DNA of 64,000 nt from Thermoanaerobacter thermocopriae JCM 7501 (GCF_001310975.1 NZ_BAZY01000007.1:38439-102438); one strand, 5' to 3'. Shown: positions 47,734-57,273, numbered from the stretch's first letter. Notes: a model not told the origin generated them from the sequence alone. Numbers and translations are program-made.

Positions 47734-48192
47734 CTAATAGTTTTTCCCACTTATCATAATGCGCCCTGTAACGACTGCTACACTTATGTAAATTTCGCTT
47801 CCCTTATCATTTTTTAAAGTTATTGTACAAGCTCCAATAGGAGTTCCCATCTGATTAAAGTATATTTCTACTTTTCCGCCATCTTTTTTACTTATTTTGA
47901 TTCCTTTAGGCAAATTTTTTGTCTTAATATTTTTATTGTCATTATATCTGTTTATGTAGTATCCTGTATTATCTGATTTGCTTTTAAAATATAAAATTTC
48001 GCCTTCAAAAATACTTTTTTGCTGTATGTATCTTAAGTCATTTACAACCTCATGGGCAATAAGAGTAAGCCTTACATTTGACCTTGTCGTATCAAAAAAG
48101 TTAGAGGAAGGAATAACTATAAGAACTATAACGGATAAAATAGCTAAAACCGTCACCAGTTCTATTAAAGTTAACCCTTCTTCTTTTTTCAT
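47734..48192 (-). CDS. Prepilin-like minor pilin (GspH/FimT-type)
   Basis: 152 residues. MKKEEGLTLIELVTVLAILS is a short leader with the cleavage Gly at residue 6 and Glu at +5. C-terminal beta-rich domain (GTPIGACTITLKNDKGSEIY). GspH-like proteins cap pseudopili. Confidence 0.88.
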   Translation of the reverse strand: MKKEEGLTLIELVTVLAILSVIVLIVIPSSNFFDTTRSNVRLTLIAHEVVNDLRYIQQKSIFEGEILYFKSKSDNTGYYINRYNDNKNIKTKNLPKGIKISKKDGGKVEIYFNQMGTPIGACTITLKNDKGSEIYISVAVVTGRIMISGKNY

Positions 48193-48196
48193 AAGC

Positions 48197-48954
48197 TTAG
48201 CCTCTTATGAGTTTTAAATAGTAATTTAAAATCTCATATCCGTATAAGATTGAAATAAGCCATCCTAAAGACAGATAAGGTGCAAAAGGTATGTAGTCCT
48301 TTCTGCTCTTTATCTTAAAAAGTACAAGTAAAACACCTGCCAAAGCTCCCAACACAACACCCAGCAACAAATTTAAAAGCACAAGCTTCCATCCTATAAA
48401 AAAGCCTATAAGAGCCATTAATTTTACATCCCCTCCCCCCATTTCCCTCCTGAGAGAAGAGAGATGAGAAGAAGTACTCCCCCACCCAATAAAAATCCCA
48501 GAATATAGTCTAAAAAGCCATAACTATACATAAGTAGTCTAAAAATTAAAGCGCCTATAAATCCAGCTATTATTATGCTATTGGGTATGATTTTATGTTC
48601 CGAATCTATAAAACTTGCTGAAATCAGCACAGAAGAAAGAAACATGTAAGAAAAAGCCTTCACGTCCAACCCAAATTTAGAGTAAATTATTACAAATACA
48701 ATTCCTGTAAGCAGCTCCACAACAGGGTATCTTATTGAAATTTTTTCTCCACAGTACCTGCATCTTCCTTTAAGTAAAATATAACTCAATATTGGTATTA
48801 AATCAATACCATTTAATTCATGACCACATCTGGGACAATGGGAGGAAGGGTATATTATGGACTCTTTTCTGGGAACTCTATATATGACTACATTTAAAAA
48901 ACTTCCTATAATTGTGCCGAATAGAAATATGAGTATGTAAATTAGCATTTTCAT
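48197..48954 (-). CDS. pilD: Prepilin peptidase / N-methyltransferase (frameshifted)
   Basis: About 253 residues. The methylase-side zinc motif is CPRCGHELNGIDLIPILSYI followed by CRYCG. The aspartyl protease Asp pair is at DSEHKIIPN and GGGDVKLMALIGFF. The frame breaks near 48440 (one A missing in AAA); correction gives SGGKMGGGDVKL. Multi-pass membrane protein that cleaves and methylates the pilin-like products here. Confidence 0.93.
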
Positions 48955-48986
48955 GATTAAAATTGCCTCCTAAAAAATAGTAAGGA

Positions 48987-49004
48987 GGGCACAAAAATGT
49001 GCCC
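48987..49004 (-). terminator. Hairpin downstream of the major pilin gene
   Basis: GGGCAC pairs with GTGCCC over a 6-nt loop, 9 nt after the pilA stop. No long U run; may stabilise or partly terminate the pilin mRNA, raising its level over downstream genes. Confidence 0.55.
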
Positions 49005-49012
49005 GTGGGGTG

Positions 49013-49336
49013 TTATTTTTTTATATATACCTTATGATTACTATCCAACTCAAATGTTCCACCTTGCTGTGGAGTTGGTATTTTGTCAATATAGTCTGGA
49101 ACAAGATCATTCAACTCTGAAGGATACGTCCCTTTCTCAACATAATATCGCTCCACTGCGTTTTGTAATATCTTTATATTTGCCTCATCAGCATTAGTTT
49201 TCGCATTTGACAATGACGTTGTCACTCTCGGCACAGCGATTGCTGCCAGTATCCCTAAAATTGCAATGACAACAATCAATTCAATTAGTGTAAAACCTCT
49301 CTCATCCTTGTTTAATGCTTTTACAAACCATTCCAT
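49013..49336 (-). CDS. pilA: Major type IV pilin-like protein
   Basis: 107 residues with prepilin signal KDERGFTLIELIVVIAILGI and the conserved helix, then a compact domain with AVERYYVEKGTYPSELNDLV and PDYIDKIPTPQQGG, typical of Gram-positive pilins and ComGC/GspG-like proteins. Strong AAGGGGGTG ribosome site. A hairpin follows. Confidence 0.92.
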   Translation of the reverse strand: MEWFVKALNKDERGFTLIELIVVIAILGILAAIAVPRVTTSLSNAKTNADEANIKILQNAVERYYVEKGTYPSELNDLVPDYIDKIPTPQQGGTFELDSNHKVYIKK

Positions 49337-49360
49337 CCTTTTTCACCCCCTTTCCCAATA

Positions 49361-50572
49361 TCACTGACCTATGAAATTGTATAATTGGAACAGCGGCATG
49401 ACAATTGAAATAACTATAAATCCTACCACTGTCGCCAGCATAACAATTATTAATGGCTCTAGAAGAGTTGTCATTTGTGAGACAGCTGTATCCACTTCTC
49501 CGTCATAAAAATCAGCAGTTTTATTTAATATGCTGTCCAATGAACCTGAACTTTCACCAATACTTATCATCTGAATCACCATTGGCGGGAAAATGCCAAT
49601 TCTTTTTAAAGGTTCTGAAAGGGGTAAGCCTTTTTTTATATCCTCTTGAGCTTTCCCAAGACCTTCTGCTACTACTGTATTACCCACAACTTTTTCTACT
49701 ACTTCCATTGCCTTCATAAGCGGTACACCAGCACTTATCAATGTTCCTAAAGTCCTTGTAAACCTGGAAATTAAAATCTTTTTGTTTAGAGGGCCAAAGA
49801 TTGGCATGTTTAAAAGCATTCTGTCATAAATGCGCCTTCCTTCAGGTGTCTTCAAAAAACTCGAAATCGAATAAGAAATCACCAAAATTACTCCTGTGTA
49901 AAAGTACCAATATTGAGATATAGAACTGCTTATAGCAATTAGTATTCGAGTGGGAAGAGGCAACTGGACTCCAGCATTTTTGAACAAACCTACAAAAATA
50001 GGTAAAACATTTGTCAAAAGAAAAATAACAACTAATACTGCAACAAAAGATACAATCACAGGGTAAGTCAAAGCAGATTTCACTTTTTGATTTAATTCAT
50101 TCTCTTTCTCATAGTGGTCTGCCATTTCATTCATAACTTTATCCAAAGTTCCACTTACTTCCCCTACTTCTACCATATTGTACAAAAGCACAGGAAAAAC
50201 ATCTCCCTGTTTTTTCATCGCATCAGATAGAGACTTTCCTTTTTGAACTTCTTCATAGACTTCTCTTAATGCATTTTTTAATCTTTTATTCTCCACCTGT
50301 TCTTTCATAGTAGCCAAAGCAGTCACTATAGGAATGCCTGCATTTATCAAGGTAGCAAACTGTCTACAAAAAACAGCAATATCCTTTATCTTTACCCTTT
50401 TAAAAGACCCAAAATCTAATATGTCCTGTTTTACAATTTCTTCTTTTATATCAATTATATAATAATTTTTTTGCTTTAAAACGTCAATGCACTGAGATTT
50501 AGAATCAACCTCTAAAGTTCCCACAATGAGATTTCCTGCCATATCCCTCGCCCTGTAAGCGTATAACGGCAT
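49361..50572 (-). CDS. pilC: Type IV pilus inner membrane platform protein PilC
   Basis: 403 residues, two GspF domains, each ending in hydrophobic helices (PVIVSFVAVLVVIFLLTNVL; LLEPLIIVMLATVVGFIVIS). Conserved AVFCRQFATLINAGIPIVTA and RFTRTLGTLISAGVPLMKAM. Anchors PilB and PilT in the membrane. Confidence 0.94.
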   Translation of the reverse strand: MPLYAYRARDMAGNLIVGTLEVDSKSQCIDVLKQKNYYIIDIKEEIVKQDILDFGSFKRVKIKDIAVFCRQFATLINAGIPIVTALATMKEQVENKRLKNALREVYEEVQKGKSLSDAMKKQGDVFPVLLYNMVEVGEVSGTLDKVMNEMADHYEKENELNQKVKSALTYPVIVSFVAVLVVIFLLTNVLPIFVGLFKNAGVQLPLPTRILIAISSSISQYWYFYTGVILVISYSISSFLKTPEGRRIYDRMLLNMPIFGPLNKKILISRFTRTLGTLISAGVPLMKAMEVVEKVVGNTVVAEGLGKAQEDIKKGLPLSEPLKRIGIFPPMVIQMISIGESSGSLDSILNKTADFYDGEVDTAVSQMTTLLEPLIIVMLATVVGFIVISIVMPLFQLYNFIGQ

Positions 50573-50582
50573 ATAACCACCT

Positions 50583-51631
50583 CTATATCATGCGAGAAAA
50601 ATTCTCTTTGTCTACGCAATAGGTCAAAGCATCCTCTAATGATATAACTCCTGTTTTTAACAAGTGTAAAATAGACATATCCATTGTCATCATGCCAAAC
50701 TTGCTGCCTGTTTGAACTACCGATTGTATCTGAAAAGTTTTACCTTCTCTTATAAGATTTCTTATAGCAGGAGTAGCAATCATAACTTCTGTTGCAACTA
50801 CTCTACCGCTGTTATCTTTTTTGGGAATAAGTTGCTGCGAAATAATGCCTTCCAACACATTAGAAAGCTGTATCTTTATCTGTTGCTGCTGGTGAGGTGG
50901 GAAAACATCGATAATCCTGTCAATAGTCTTAACGGCTCCTATTGTGTGAAGAGTCGACAAAACCAAGTGTCCTGTCTCAGCAGCAGTTATGGCAATTTGA
51001 ATGGTTTCTAAATCCTCATTTCTCCAACTAGTATAACATCTGGATCTTCTCTTAAGGCAGCTCTTAAAGCAGAAGCGAAAGATACCGCATCATGACCAAT
51101 TTCCCTTTGATTTACTATGCTTTTGTTGTGTTTATGTAAATATTCTATAGGATCTTCAAGGGTAAGAATATGGCAAGTCCTTTTAGAATTTATCCAATCT
51201 ACCATTGAAGCTAACGTGGTAGATTTGCCGCTGCCAGTAGGTCCTGTCACCAGTATAAGCCCTCTTGTCTTTAAAGCCAAGTCCTTAAGAATTGTAGGAA
51301 GCCCCAATTCTTCTATGGAAGGAATCTGCAAAGCTACTGACCTTATTGCAAGGCTATAGCTTCCCCTCTGTTTGTATACATTTATTCTAAACCTTCCTAA
51401 TCCTGCAGCTGAATAAGACAAGTCAATATCTCCATTTTGCTCTAGTTTTTGCAATTGATCACTTGTCAATAAATCTTTAACTATTTCTTCTGTTTGCTCA
51501 GGAGTAAAAGGTTCATCTTCTACTTTTTCTAAATAGCCATTAATTCTAAGAACCGGAGGTACTCCCACCGTTATATGTAAATCAGAAGCTTTTTTTTCAA
51601 CTACTAATTTTAACAGTTCTTTTGTATCCAT
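50583..51631 (-). CDS. pilT: Type IV pilus retraction ATPase PilT (frameshifted)
   Basis: About 350 residues. Walker A LVTGPTGSGKSTTLASMVDW, Asp and His boxes ILTLEDPIEYLHKHNKSIVN and VLSTLHTIGAVKTIDRIID. The frame breaks near 51017: one G missing, correction restores VGEMRDLETIQIAITAAETG, containing the AIRNLIRE retraction motif further on. Presence of PilT implies retractile pili. Confidence 0.93.
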
Positions 51632-51636
51632 ATGCC

Positions 51637-53314
51637 TCAGCCCTCATAAGTTAGTCTTAACATTTCATCAATTGTGGTTTTTCCTTCTAATACAAATTTT
51701 TTGGCGCTTTCTCTTAAAGTTTTCATTCCATTTTTCACCGCTTGTTCTTTAATTACATCAGAAGAAGCTTTAGCGTTTATAAGTTCTCTGATGTTAGAAG
51801 TAACAGTCAGTATCTCATATATGGGAATTCTTCCTCTATACCCTGTCTTATTGCAAACAGGACATCCCCTTCCTCTGTATAAAGTAAAGTCTTTCTTTTC
51901 CTCTACTCCCAATATTTTTTTTCTCGCTCTCTGAAGCTTTATAAGAAATTTTACAATTATCGCATATCTTTCTCGCTAGTCTTTGGGCTATAACTCCAAC
52001 CACAGCAGAAGAAACAAGATAAGGTTCTATACCCATATCAATAAGCCTTGTCATTGCTCCTGCTGCATCATTTGTGTGCAAAGTAGAAAGAACCAAATGC
52101 CCCGTTATCGCAGAACGAATAGCTATCTCTGCAGTCTCTGTATCCCTAATTTCTCCAATCATTATTACGTCTGGATCTTGTCTTAAAATAGACCGAAGAG
52201 CAGTAGCAAAAGTAAGACCTGCTTTTTCATTAACCTGCACCTGATTTATTCCTTCTATAGAATACTCCACAGGGTCTTCCACAGTTATTATATTTACATT
52301 AGGTTTGTTGAGTTCTTTTAACATGGCATACAAAGTAGTGGTTTTGCCACTACCTGTAGGTCCAGTTAAAAGCACAATACCATAAGGTCTTTTTATTAGT
52401 TTATCAAAAAGCACTAAATCCTCTTTATCAAAACCTAACTGTTCCTTTGTCATCACGAAATTTTCTTTATCCAAAAGCCTTAAAACCAATTTTTCGCCAA
52501 AAACAGTAGGCAAAGATGAAACCCTTACATCTATATTTTTTTCGTTTGAAACAAACTCAAATCTTCCATCCTGTGGAAGTCTTCTTTCTGCAATATTCAT
52601 GTTTGCCATTATTTTTACCCTCGTCACAACAGGTGCATGAGTGCTTTTTATAGTTCTCATAGCTTCTGTCAATTGACCATCTATCCTAAATCGAATCCGC
52701 AGATCTTTTTCTGTAGGTTCAAAGTGAATATCTGAAGCTCTATTTTTTATTGCCTGTTCAATTATAGAATTTACAAAGCGGACAGCAGGCGCGTTTTGCA
52801 CTTCCTCAAGTATTTCACTTGGTAGCTCATTTGAAGCTTCACTTTGGAATTCCTTTTTAAAATCCTGTACTGCTTTCTCTGCCTGTTCTTTCCCGTATAT
52901 TCTATCGATAGCTTTTAGAATGCTACTTTCAGAAGCAATTAACGGTTTTACATTTTGCTTTGTAATAATTTTCACATCGTCAATAGCAAAAATATTTAGA
53001 GGGTCTGCCATTGCTACCAATATACCATCTTTATCTTTTTTTATAGGAATAATAGTATGTCTTTTAGCAACAGCTTCGGGAATTAATTTTGCCACCTCTG
53101 GGTCAATATAATATTTGTGCAAATCAACATGGGGAATACCCAATTGAAACTCCAAAGCTTCTAGTATTTGGCTTTCTGTAACATACCCCGATTTAATAAG
53201 AACTTTTCCTAATTTTTCTCCTGTTTTACTCTGAACTTCTATTGCGTGTTTCAGTTGTTCTTCTGTTATAAGCCCTGCCTCAACCAAAAGTTCTCCCAGC
53301 TTTTTCCTGACCAT
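51637..53314 (-). CDS. pilB: Type IV pilus extension ATPase PilB with MshEN repeats (frameshifted)
   Basis: About 559 residues. Start ATG 53314 (TGGAGGT upstream). The N-terminus has two repeats matching the c-di-GMP-binding MshEN motif: KLGELLVEAGLITEEQLKHA followed by IEVQ, and KLGKVLIKSGYVTESQILEA followed by LEFQ. Then the ATPase domain: Walker A LLTGPTGSGKTTTLYAML, Asp box ITVEDPVEYSIEGINQVQVN, Walker B MIGEIRDTETAEIAIRSAIT and a Cys-rich zinc site (ICDNC and CPVC). The frame breaks at about 51914-51921, a run of eight T on the plus strand one too long; correction gives KKILGVEEKKDFTLYRGRGC. Confidence 0.94.
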
Positions 53315-53340
53315 AAAATATACCTCCAAAAATAATAAAG

Positions 53341-53413
53341 CCGACATAAAGCCGGTTGCACCATTCAATCCATGAGGCGTAAAGTGCCACCTATAGCCTC
53401 ACTTCATCTCTCT
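53341..53413 (-). promoter_or_regulatory. c-di-GMP-II riboswitch in the pilus operon leader
   Basis: On the minus strand the order is TGAGGC (53396-53401), GGCAC (53384-53388), GCCTCA (53373-53378) and GTGCAACCGGC (53351-53361). TGAGGC pairs with GCCTCA and GGCAC with GTGCA, reproducing the c-di-GMP-II layout in which GGGCAC... and GUGCAACCGRC are the conserved blocks. It ends about 27 nt before the pilB start, so it could control ribosome access or termination. Clostridioides difficile has this class before pilus genes. Confidence 0.85.
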
Positions 53414-53422
53414 TTATAAAAT

Positions 53423-53447
53423 ATTCTACAAATTATTCGTAATTCCT
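53423..53447 (-). promoter_or_regulatory. Sigma-H-like promoter of the type IV pilus operon
   Basis: AGGAATTA (53440-53447), 13 nt, then GAAT (53423-53426 in GTAGAATAT). Same pattern as spo0A and spoIIA here. It overlaps the 3' end of aroE and would start transcription near 53412, right at the riboswitch. A sigma-A alternative (TTACGA, 17 nt, TTATAA) overlaps it. Confidence 0.6.
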
Positions 53448-54280
53448 TCTTTTAAACGCCTGTATACTAAATTTTTGTCGAAAAATCCCCCCGTCCATAA
53501 TTTAAAAGAATAATTAGCCTGATTTACCAACATAGAAAGTCCATTAGAATACTTTATTCCATTTCTTTTAGCATATTTTAAAAAAACAGTTTCAAAAGGA
53601 TTATATATAACATCATAGACAAATTTAGCCCGTGAAACCACTTTTTCGCAAACAGGTGAATCTTCAACATTAGGATACATTCCTACACTTGTAGTGTTAA
53701 CAAGTATGTCCATTTCAGGTATTTTCTCTACTTCATTTATACTGCAGTAATTACACGAAACCTTAAATTCCCTTTTAATATATTCTGACAATTCTTTTGC
53801 CTTTTCAACATTTCTATTGGCAATTACTATTTCATTTATTTTTTCTAAAGCTAGGGCAACACAAACTGCTTTAGACGCTCCTCCAGCTCCTAACACAACA
53901 GCTTTTTTACCTTTAATTTTTTCTTCTACTTCTGTCAATGAATCTATAAAGCCGTAAACGTCCGTATTATATCCTTTTAATATTCCTTCTTCATTGACTA
54001 AAGTATTGACTGCGCCAATTTTAAGTGCTTCTTCTGAAACCACATCTAAGTATTTAATTATTTTTTCTTTATGAGGAATAGTCACATTAACCCCTTTTAT
54101 TCCCAAAGCTTTTATTCCTTTTACTGCATCTTCAAGCTTTTCTGGAAAAACATCAAAAACAGTGTAGACATAATTTAAATTTAAAGATTTAAAAGCGTAG
54201 TTATGTATTAAAGGTGATAAACTATGTTCCACAGGATGACCTATAAGACCAAACAATTTAGTCTTTGAATTAATTTCCAT
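53426..54280 (-). CDS. aroE: Shikimate dehydrogenase
   Basis: About 284 residues. Substrate-binding LIGHPVEHSLSPLIHNYAFK and VNVTIPHKE with catalytic Lys, NTDVYGF, and the NADP-binding VVLGAGGASKAVCVALA. Reduces 3-dehydroshikimate. ATG 54280 preferred (AAAAGGG upstream); an earlier in-frame ATG (54304) lies within yqeG. Overlaps yqeG by 11 nt. Confidence 0.95.
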   Translation of the reverse strand: MEINSKTKLFGLIGHPVEHSLSPLIHNYAFKSLNLNYVYTVFDVFPEKLEDAVKGIKALGIKGVNVTIPHKEKIIKYLDVVSEEALKIGAVNTLVNEEGILKGYNTDVYGFIDSLTEVEEKIKGKKAVVLGAGGASKAVCVALALEKINEIVIANRNVEKAKELSEYIKREFKVSCNYCSINEVEKIPEMDILVNTTSVGMYPNVEDSPVCEKVVSRAKFVYDVIYNPFETVFLKYAKRNGIKYSNGLSMLVNQANYSFKLWTGGFFDKNLVYRRLKEGITNNL

Positions 54281-54770
54281 ATCTTTCAACCCTTTTAAGT
54301 ACATGTTGTTCTGCTTTTCTCATCAGTTTAGTCCATCCTAATTCGTCTTTTGATAAAGGCTTAACCAAAATAGTATATAAGCCCGCTCTTTTTCCTCCAA
54401 GAATATCTGTAAATATTTGGTCCCCTATTAAAGCAGTCTCATTAGGCTTAGCATCTAAAATCTTTAAAGCCTTTTTAAAAGCTCCTTTTCTCGGTTTAAT
54501 AGCCCAAGCTATTCCAGGTACACCAACCTTTTCTTTAAATTCATTCACTCTTCTTTTAGTGTTATTTGAAATGAGGCAAATTTTAAACCCCTCTTTTTTT
54601 ACTTTTTCAAGCCATTCAATAGTCATTTTGTCGGGAAATTTTGATTTTTGAGGTACTAAAGTGTTGTCAATATCTAAGACAAGACTGGTAATTCTTTTTT
54701 CTTTTAAAAAGTCTAAATTGATATCATAGATATTTTCCACGATAATATCAGGAATTAACTTTTTATACAT
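54270..54770 (-). CDS. YqeG family HAD IIIA-type phosphatase
   Basis: 166 residues with HAD motifs: LVLDIDNTLVPQKS (nucleophile Asp), LISNNTKRR (motif II), Lys in KPRKGAFKKAL and ALIGDQIFTDILGGKRAGL (motif IV). In Firmicutes yqeG precedes aroE, as here; homologues include mitochondrial PTPMT1-type/phosphatidylglycerol phosphate phosphatases, which suggests PGP dephosphorylation. ATG 54770 with GAGGTGAAG upstream. Confidence 0.9.
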   Translation of the reverse strand: MYKKLIPDIIVENIYDINLDFLKEKRITSLVLDIDNTLVPQKSKFPDKMTIEWLEKVKKEGFKICLISNNTKRRVNEFKEKVGVPGIAWAIKPRKGAFKKALKILDAKPNETALIGDQIFTDILGGKRAGLYTILVKPLSKDELGWTKLMRKAEQHVLKRVERYGN

Positions 54771-54792
54771 ATCTTCACCTCATTTAGTTAAA

Positions 54793-54822
54793 ATTATATA
54801 ATAAAAAAAAATAAACTGTCAA
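54793..54822 (-). promoter_or_regulatory. Sigma-A promoter for yqeG-aroE
   Basis: TTGACA (54817-54822), 18-nt T-rich spacer, TATAAT (54793-54798). The minus-35 coincides with the downstream arm of the sigK terminator. Confidence 0.72.
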
Positions 54823-54834
54823 TACAAACAGTTT
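54813..54834 (-). terminator. Terminator of sigK
   Basis: AAAACTGT pairs with ACAGTTT across a 7-nt loop, followed on the minus strand by A and nine T. It overlaps the sigK stop. Confidence 0.82.
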
Positions 54835-55529
54835 TACATAGTAAGCTCTTTAAAAAGCTTATTTAAAGCCCTTTTCTCAATCCTTGAAACATATGACCGA
54901 GATATACCCAGCATCTTTGCTATTTCTCTTTGTGTTCTCACTTTACCATTATATAACCCGTACCTCATTTCTATAATTAACTTTTCTCTATTTTTTAAAA
55001 CGTTGTTCATTTTGTTGTATAACTTTTTAATTTGAATTTTTTTCTCTACCTGTTCGGATATTTCATTTTCTTCTGTGCCGAGGACATCCATTAAAGATAT
55101 TTCATTGCCTTCTTTATCAACACCAATAGGATCCTGTAAAAAAACCTCTCCTTTCATCTTTTTTTCCGCACGTATAGACATAAGTATTTCATTTTCTATA
55201 CATCTGGCTGCATATGTGGCAAGATGTGTACCTTTAGAGGAATCAAAAGTAGAAATTGCTTTTATAAGCCCTATTGTCCCAATAGATATTAAATCATCTA
55301 TATCTTTACCTGTTCCACTGTACTTTTTAACAACATGAGCTACTAACCTCAAGTTTCTTTCTATCAAAATATTTCTAGCTTCCTCGTCTCCGTTTTTATA
55401 AGCTTCTAGATATTTCTTTTCTTCTTCTGGAGTAAGTGGATTGGGAAAAGAGTTGGTGTTTGTCAAGTAGCCAAGATTTAAGATTTCCTTTACAATTGAA
55501 GCCAAAATTGCAACAACAACTTCCCACAT
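54834..55529 (-). CDS. sigK: Sporulation sigma factor K precursor (pro-SigK)
   Basis: 231 residues from ATG 55529 (GGGGGTGG upstream). The first 20 residues (MWEVVVAILASIVKEILNLG) are the membrane-associated pro-sequence removed by SpoIVFB. Region 2: LIERNLRLVAHVVKKYSGTG, DLISIGTIGLIKAISTFDSS and ATYAARCIENEILMSIRA; region 4: TQREIAKMLGISRSYVSRIE. The gene is intact in this window, with no skin-type element. Controls late mother-cell genes. A sigma-E-like minus-10 (CATATAAT, 55563-55570) precedes it but the minus-35 is unclear. Confidence 0.94.
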   Translation of the reverse strand: MWEVVVAILASIVKEILNLGYLTNTNSFPNPLTPEEEKKYLEAYKNGDEEARNILIERNLRLVAHVVKKYSGTGKDIDDLISIGTIGLIKAISTFDSSKGTHLATYAARCIENEILMSIRAEKKMKGEVFLQDPIGVDKEGNEISLMDVLGTEENEISEQVEKKIQIKKLYNKMNNVLKNREKLIIEMRYGLYNGKVRTQREIAKMLGISRSYVSRIEKRALNKLFKELTM

Positions 55530-55597
55530 CGCTGCCACCCCCTTTTTTAACATTACACATCTATTATATGTGTTTTATTTAAAATGGTGCACGTACA

Positions 55598-57204
55598 TCA
55601 ATATTTCATTATTTCCTCCGCTATTTCTTTAAAAAGAGGGGCAGCTTTAGTTCCTCCAGTATCTCCATTTTTTACAAAAATCGAAATTGCATATTTAGGT
55701 TCATCAAAAGGAACAAAACCTGTAAACCAAGCATGGTATATATTTAGTTCTTTACTGACTTCTGCGGAACCTGTCTTACCAGCACTGCCATAAATAGTCT
55801 CCGCCCTTTTCCCCGTCCCTTCTGGATCAATAACCACTTGTCTCATCATTTCTTTTAAAATTTTGGCGTTGTTTTTGCTTATCACCCTGTAAGACTTTTT
55901 CTGTGATAATTTTTTAATTTCTTTTCCATTTTCATCAACTATTGCAGTTACTAAACGCGGTATATTTCTAACTCCATCATTAGCTATTGTGGCTACAACA
56001 TCGGCTGCTTGAAGAGGAGTAATCAGCACATCCCCTTGCCCTATTGACAAATTACCTATTCCGGCTCCGTAAGTATCAGATAGTGTAGGTAATTTCCCTA
56101 TCTGCTCAGGTATTGGCAGGCTGTCATCACTTTCAATTCCAAATTTTCTCGCCATCTCTAAAATATTTTTGGCTCCTGTTATTTGCCCAATTTTTATAAA
56201 AGTAGTATTGCAGGAAACTGCAAAGCCCTTTACCATGTTTATTACTCCATGACTCTCTCTTTTGTAATCGTGAAATACTACCCCATTTATATCATACCCG
56301 CCACTGCAATAAAAAGTATCTTGCAAATCTACTTTATCATATTCTAATGCTGCAGAAGCTACTACAATTTTAAAAATAGAACCAGGAGGATATTGAGAGA
56401 CAGCCTTGTTTATAAATTCTTCATTAGAGCTATTTAAATAAGCTTGAATATTATTTTGGTCAAAATTAGGTCTACTTGCCATTGCAAGTATATCACCTGT
56501 TTTTATATCTATTACCACTGCAGCTCCATCTACCTTATTCTTGTCAAGAACATCCTCTACTGTTTTTTGTATATGATAATCTAATGTAGTTTTTATCCCC
56601 AAAACTTCTTTTTCAGAAGTTTTTAACCTTACTCCCAATCCTTTTATATAATCTGTATTATTCCCATCTGTAAATACTGCAATGCTGTCTTCATTTTTGC
56701 TATTTAGAATTCCATCAAAAGTATCTTCTAAACCCATTTTTTTATCTCCTACATATCCTATTACATGCCTTGCTAAAGAATTTTGCGAATACCTTTGTGA
56801 CAATGCTAACTTAAAAATCCCTGCAGGCAATTTGCCATTTAAATTAACCTTAACCTCGTATTTCACATAATCCTTTTCACTTTGAAGGGTCTCTAACACA
56901 TTCTCATAATTTACCGCAGCAATTTCACTTATAATTTTTGCCGCTTTTTCTTTGTCAGTCAACATTTTAGGTATAGCAAATATATATTCTTTGTATTCTC
57001 TATTTGTAAAAGGAATCATATTTCTGTCGTAAATTTCTCCTCTTTTTTCAGAAATCTTAAAACTTCTAATTTTTTGTTCCACCGCTTTTGAGAATAAAAA
57101 TCTCCTTTGATTACTTGTATGTAAAAAAGTCTAAAAATCAAAGTTACCATTAATATTGACAAAGCCATTCTCAAAAAAACAATCCTATAATTTCTTTTTT
57201 CCAT
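55598..57204 (-). CDS. Class B penicillin-binding protein, PBP2/SpoVD-like transpeptidase (frameshifted)
   Basis: About 535 residues. ATG 57204 follows AAAGGAGC. One transmembrane helix (IVFLRMALSILMVTLIFRLF), a dimerisation domain (RGEIYDRNMIPF), then the transpeptidase with SxxK in PPGSIFKIVVASA, SCN in FAVSCNTTFI and KTG in GSAGKTGSAEVS. The frame breaks near 57085 (A run one short), correction gives YSQKAVEQKIRSFKISEKRG. No PASTA domain. The substrate is lipid II cross-links; the sigK neighbour raises the possibility of a spore-cortex role. Confidence 0.88.
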
Positions 57205-57213
57205 AAAAACTTT

Positions 57214-57247
57214 GCTCCTTTCAGGAAAAAGTATTCCCAAAAGGAGC
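57214..57247 (-). promoter_or_regulatory. Hairpin that would sequester the PBP ribosome binding site
   Basis: AAAGGAGC (57214-57221 on the minus strand), the ribosome site 9 nt before the ATG, is perfectly complementary to GCTCCTTT at 57240-57247. The loop is 18 nt. After the stem comes AAAGTTTTT, so it could alternatively be a weak terminator of the U32 gene. Confidence 0.5.
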
Positions 57248-57273
57248 AGATTTTAAGCTAATTTTTAATATTT

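Noticed and set aside
54834..55529. Skin-type element interrupting sigK
   Set aside because: sigK is continuous from the pro-sequence to region 4 with no insertion.
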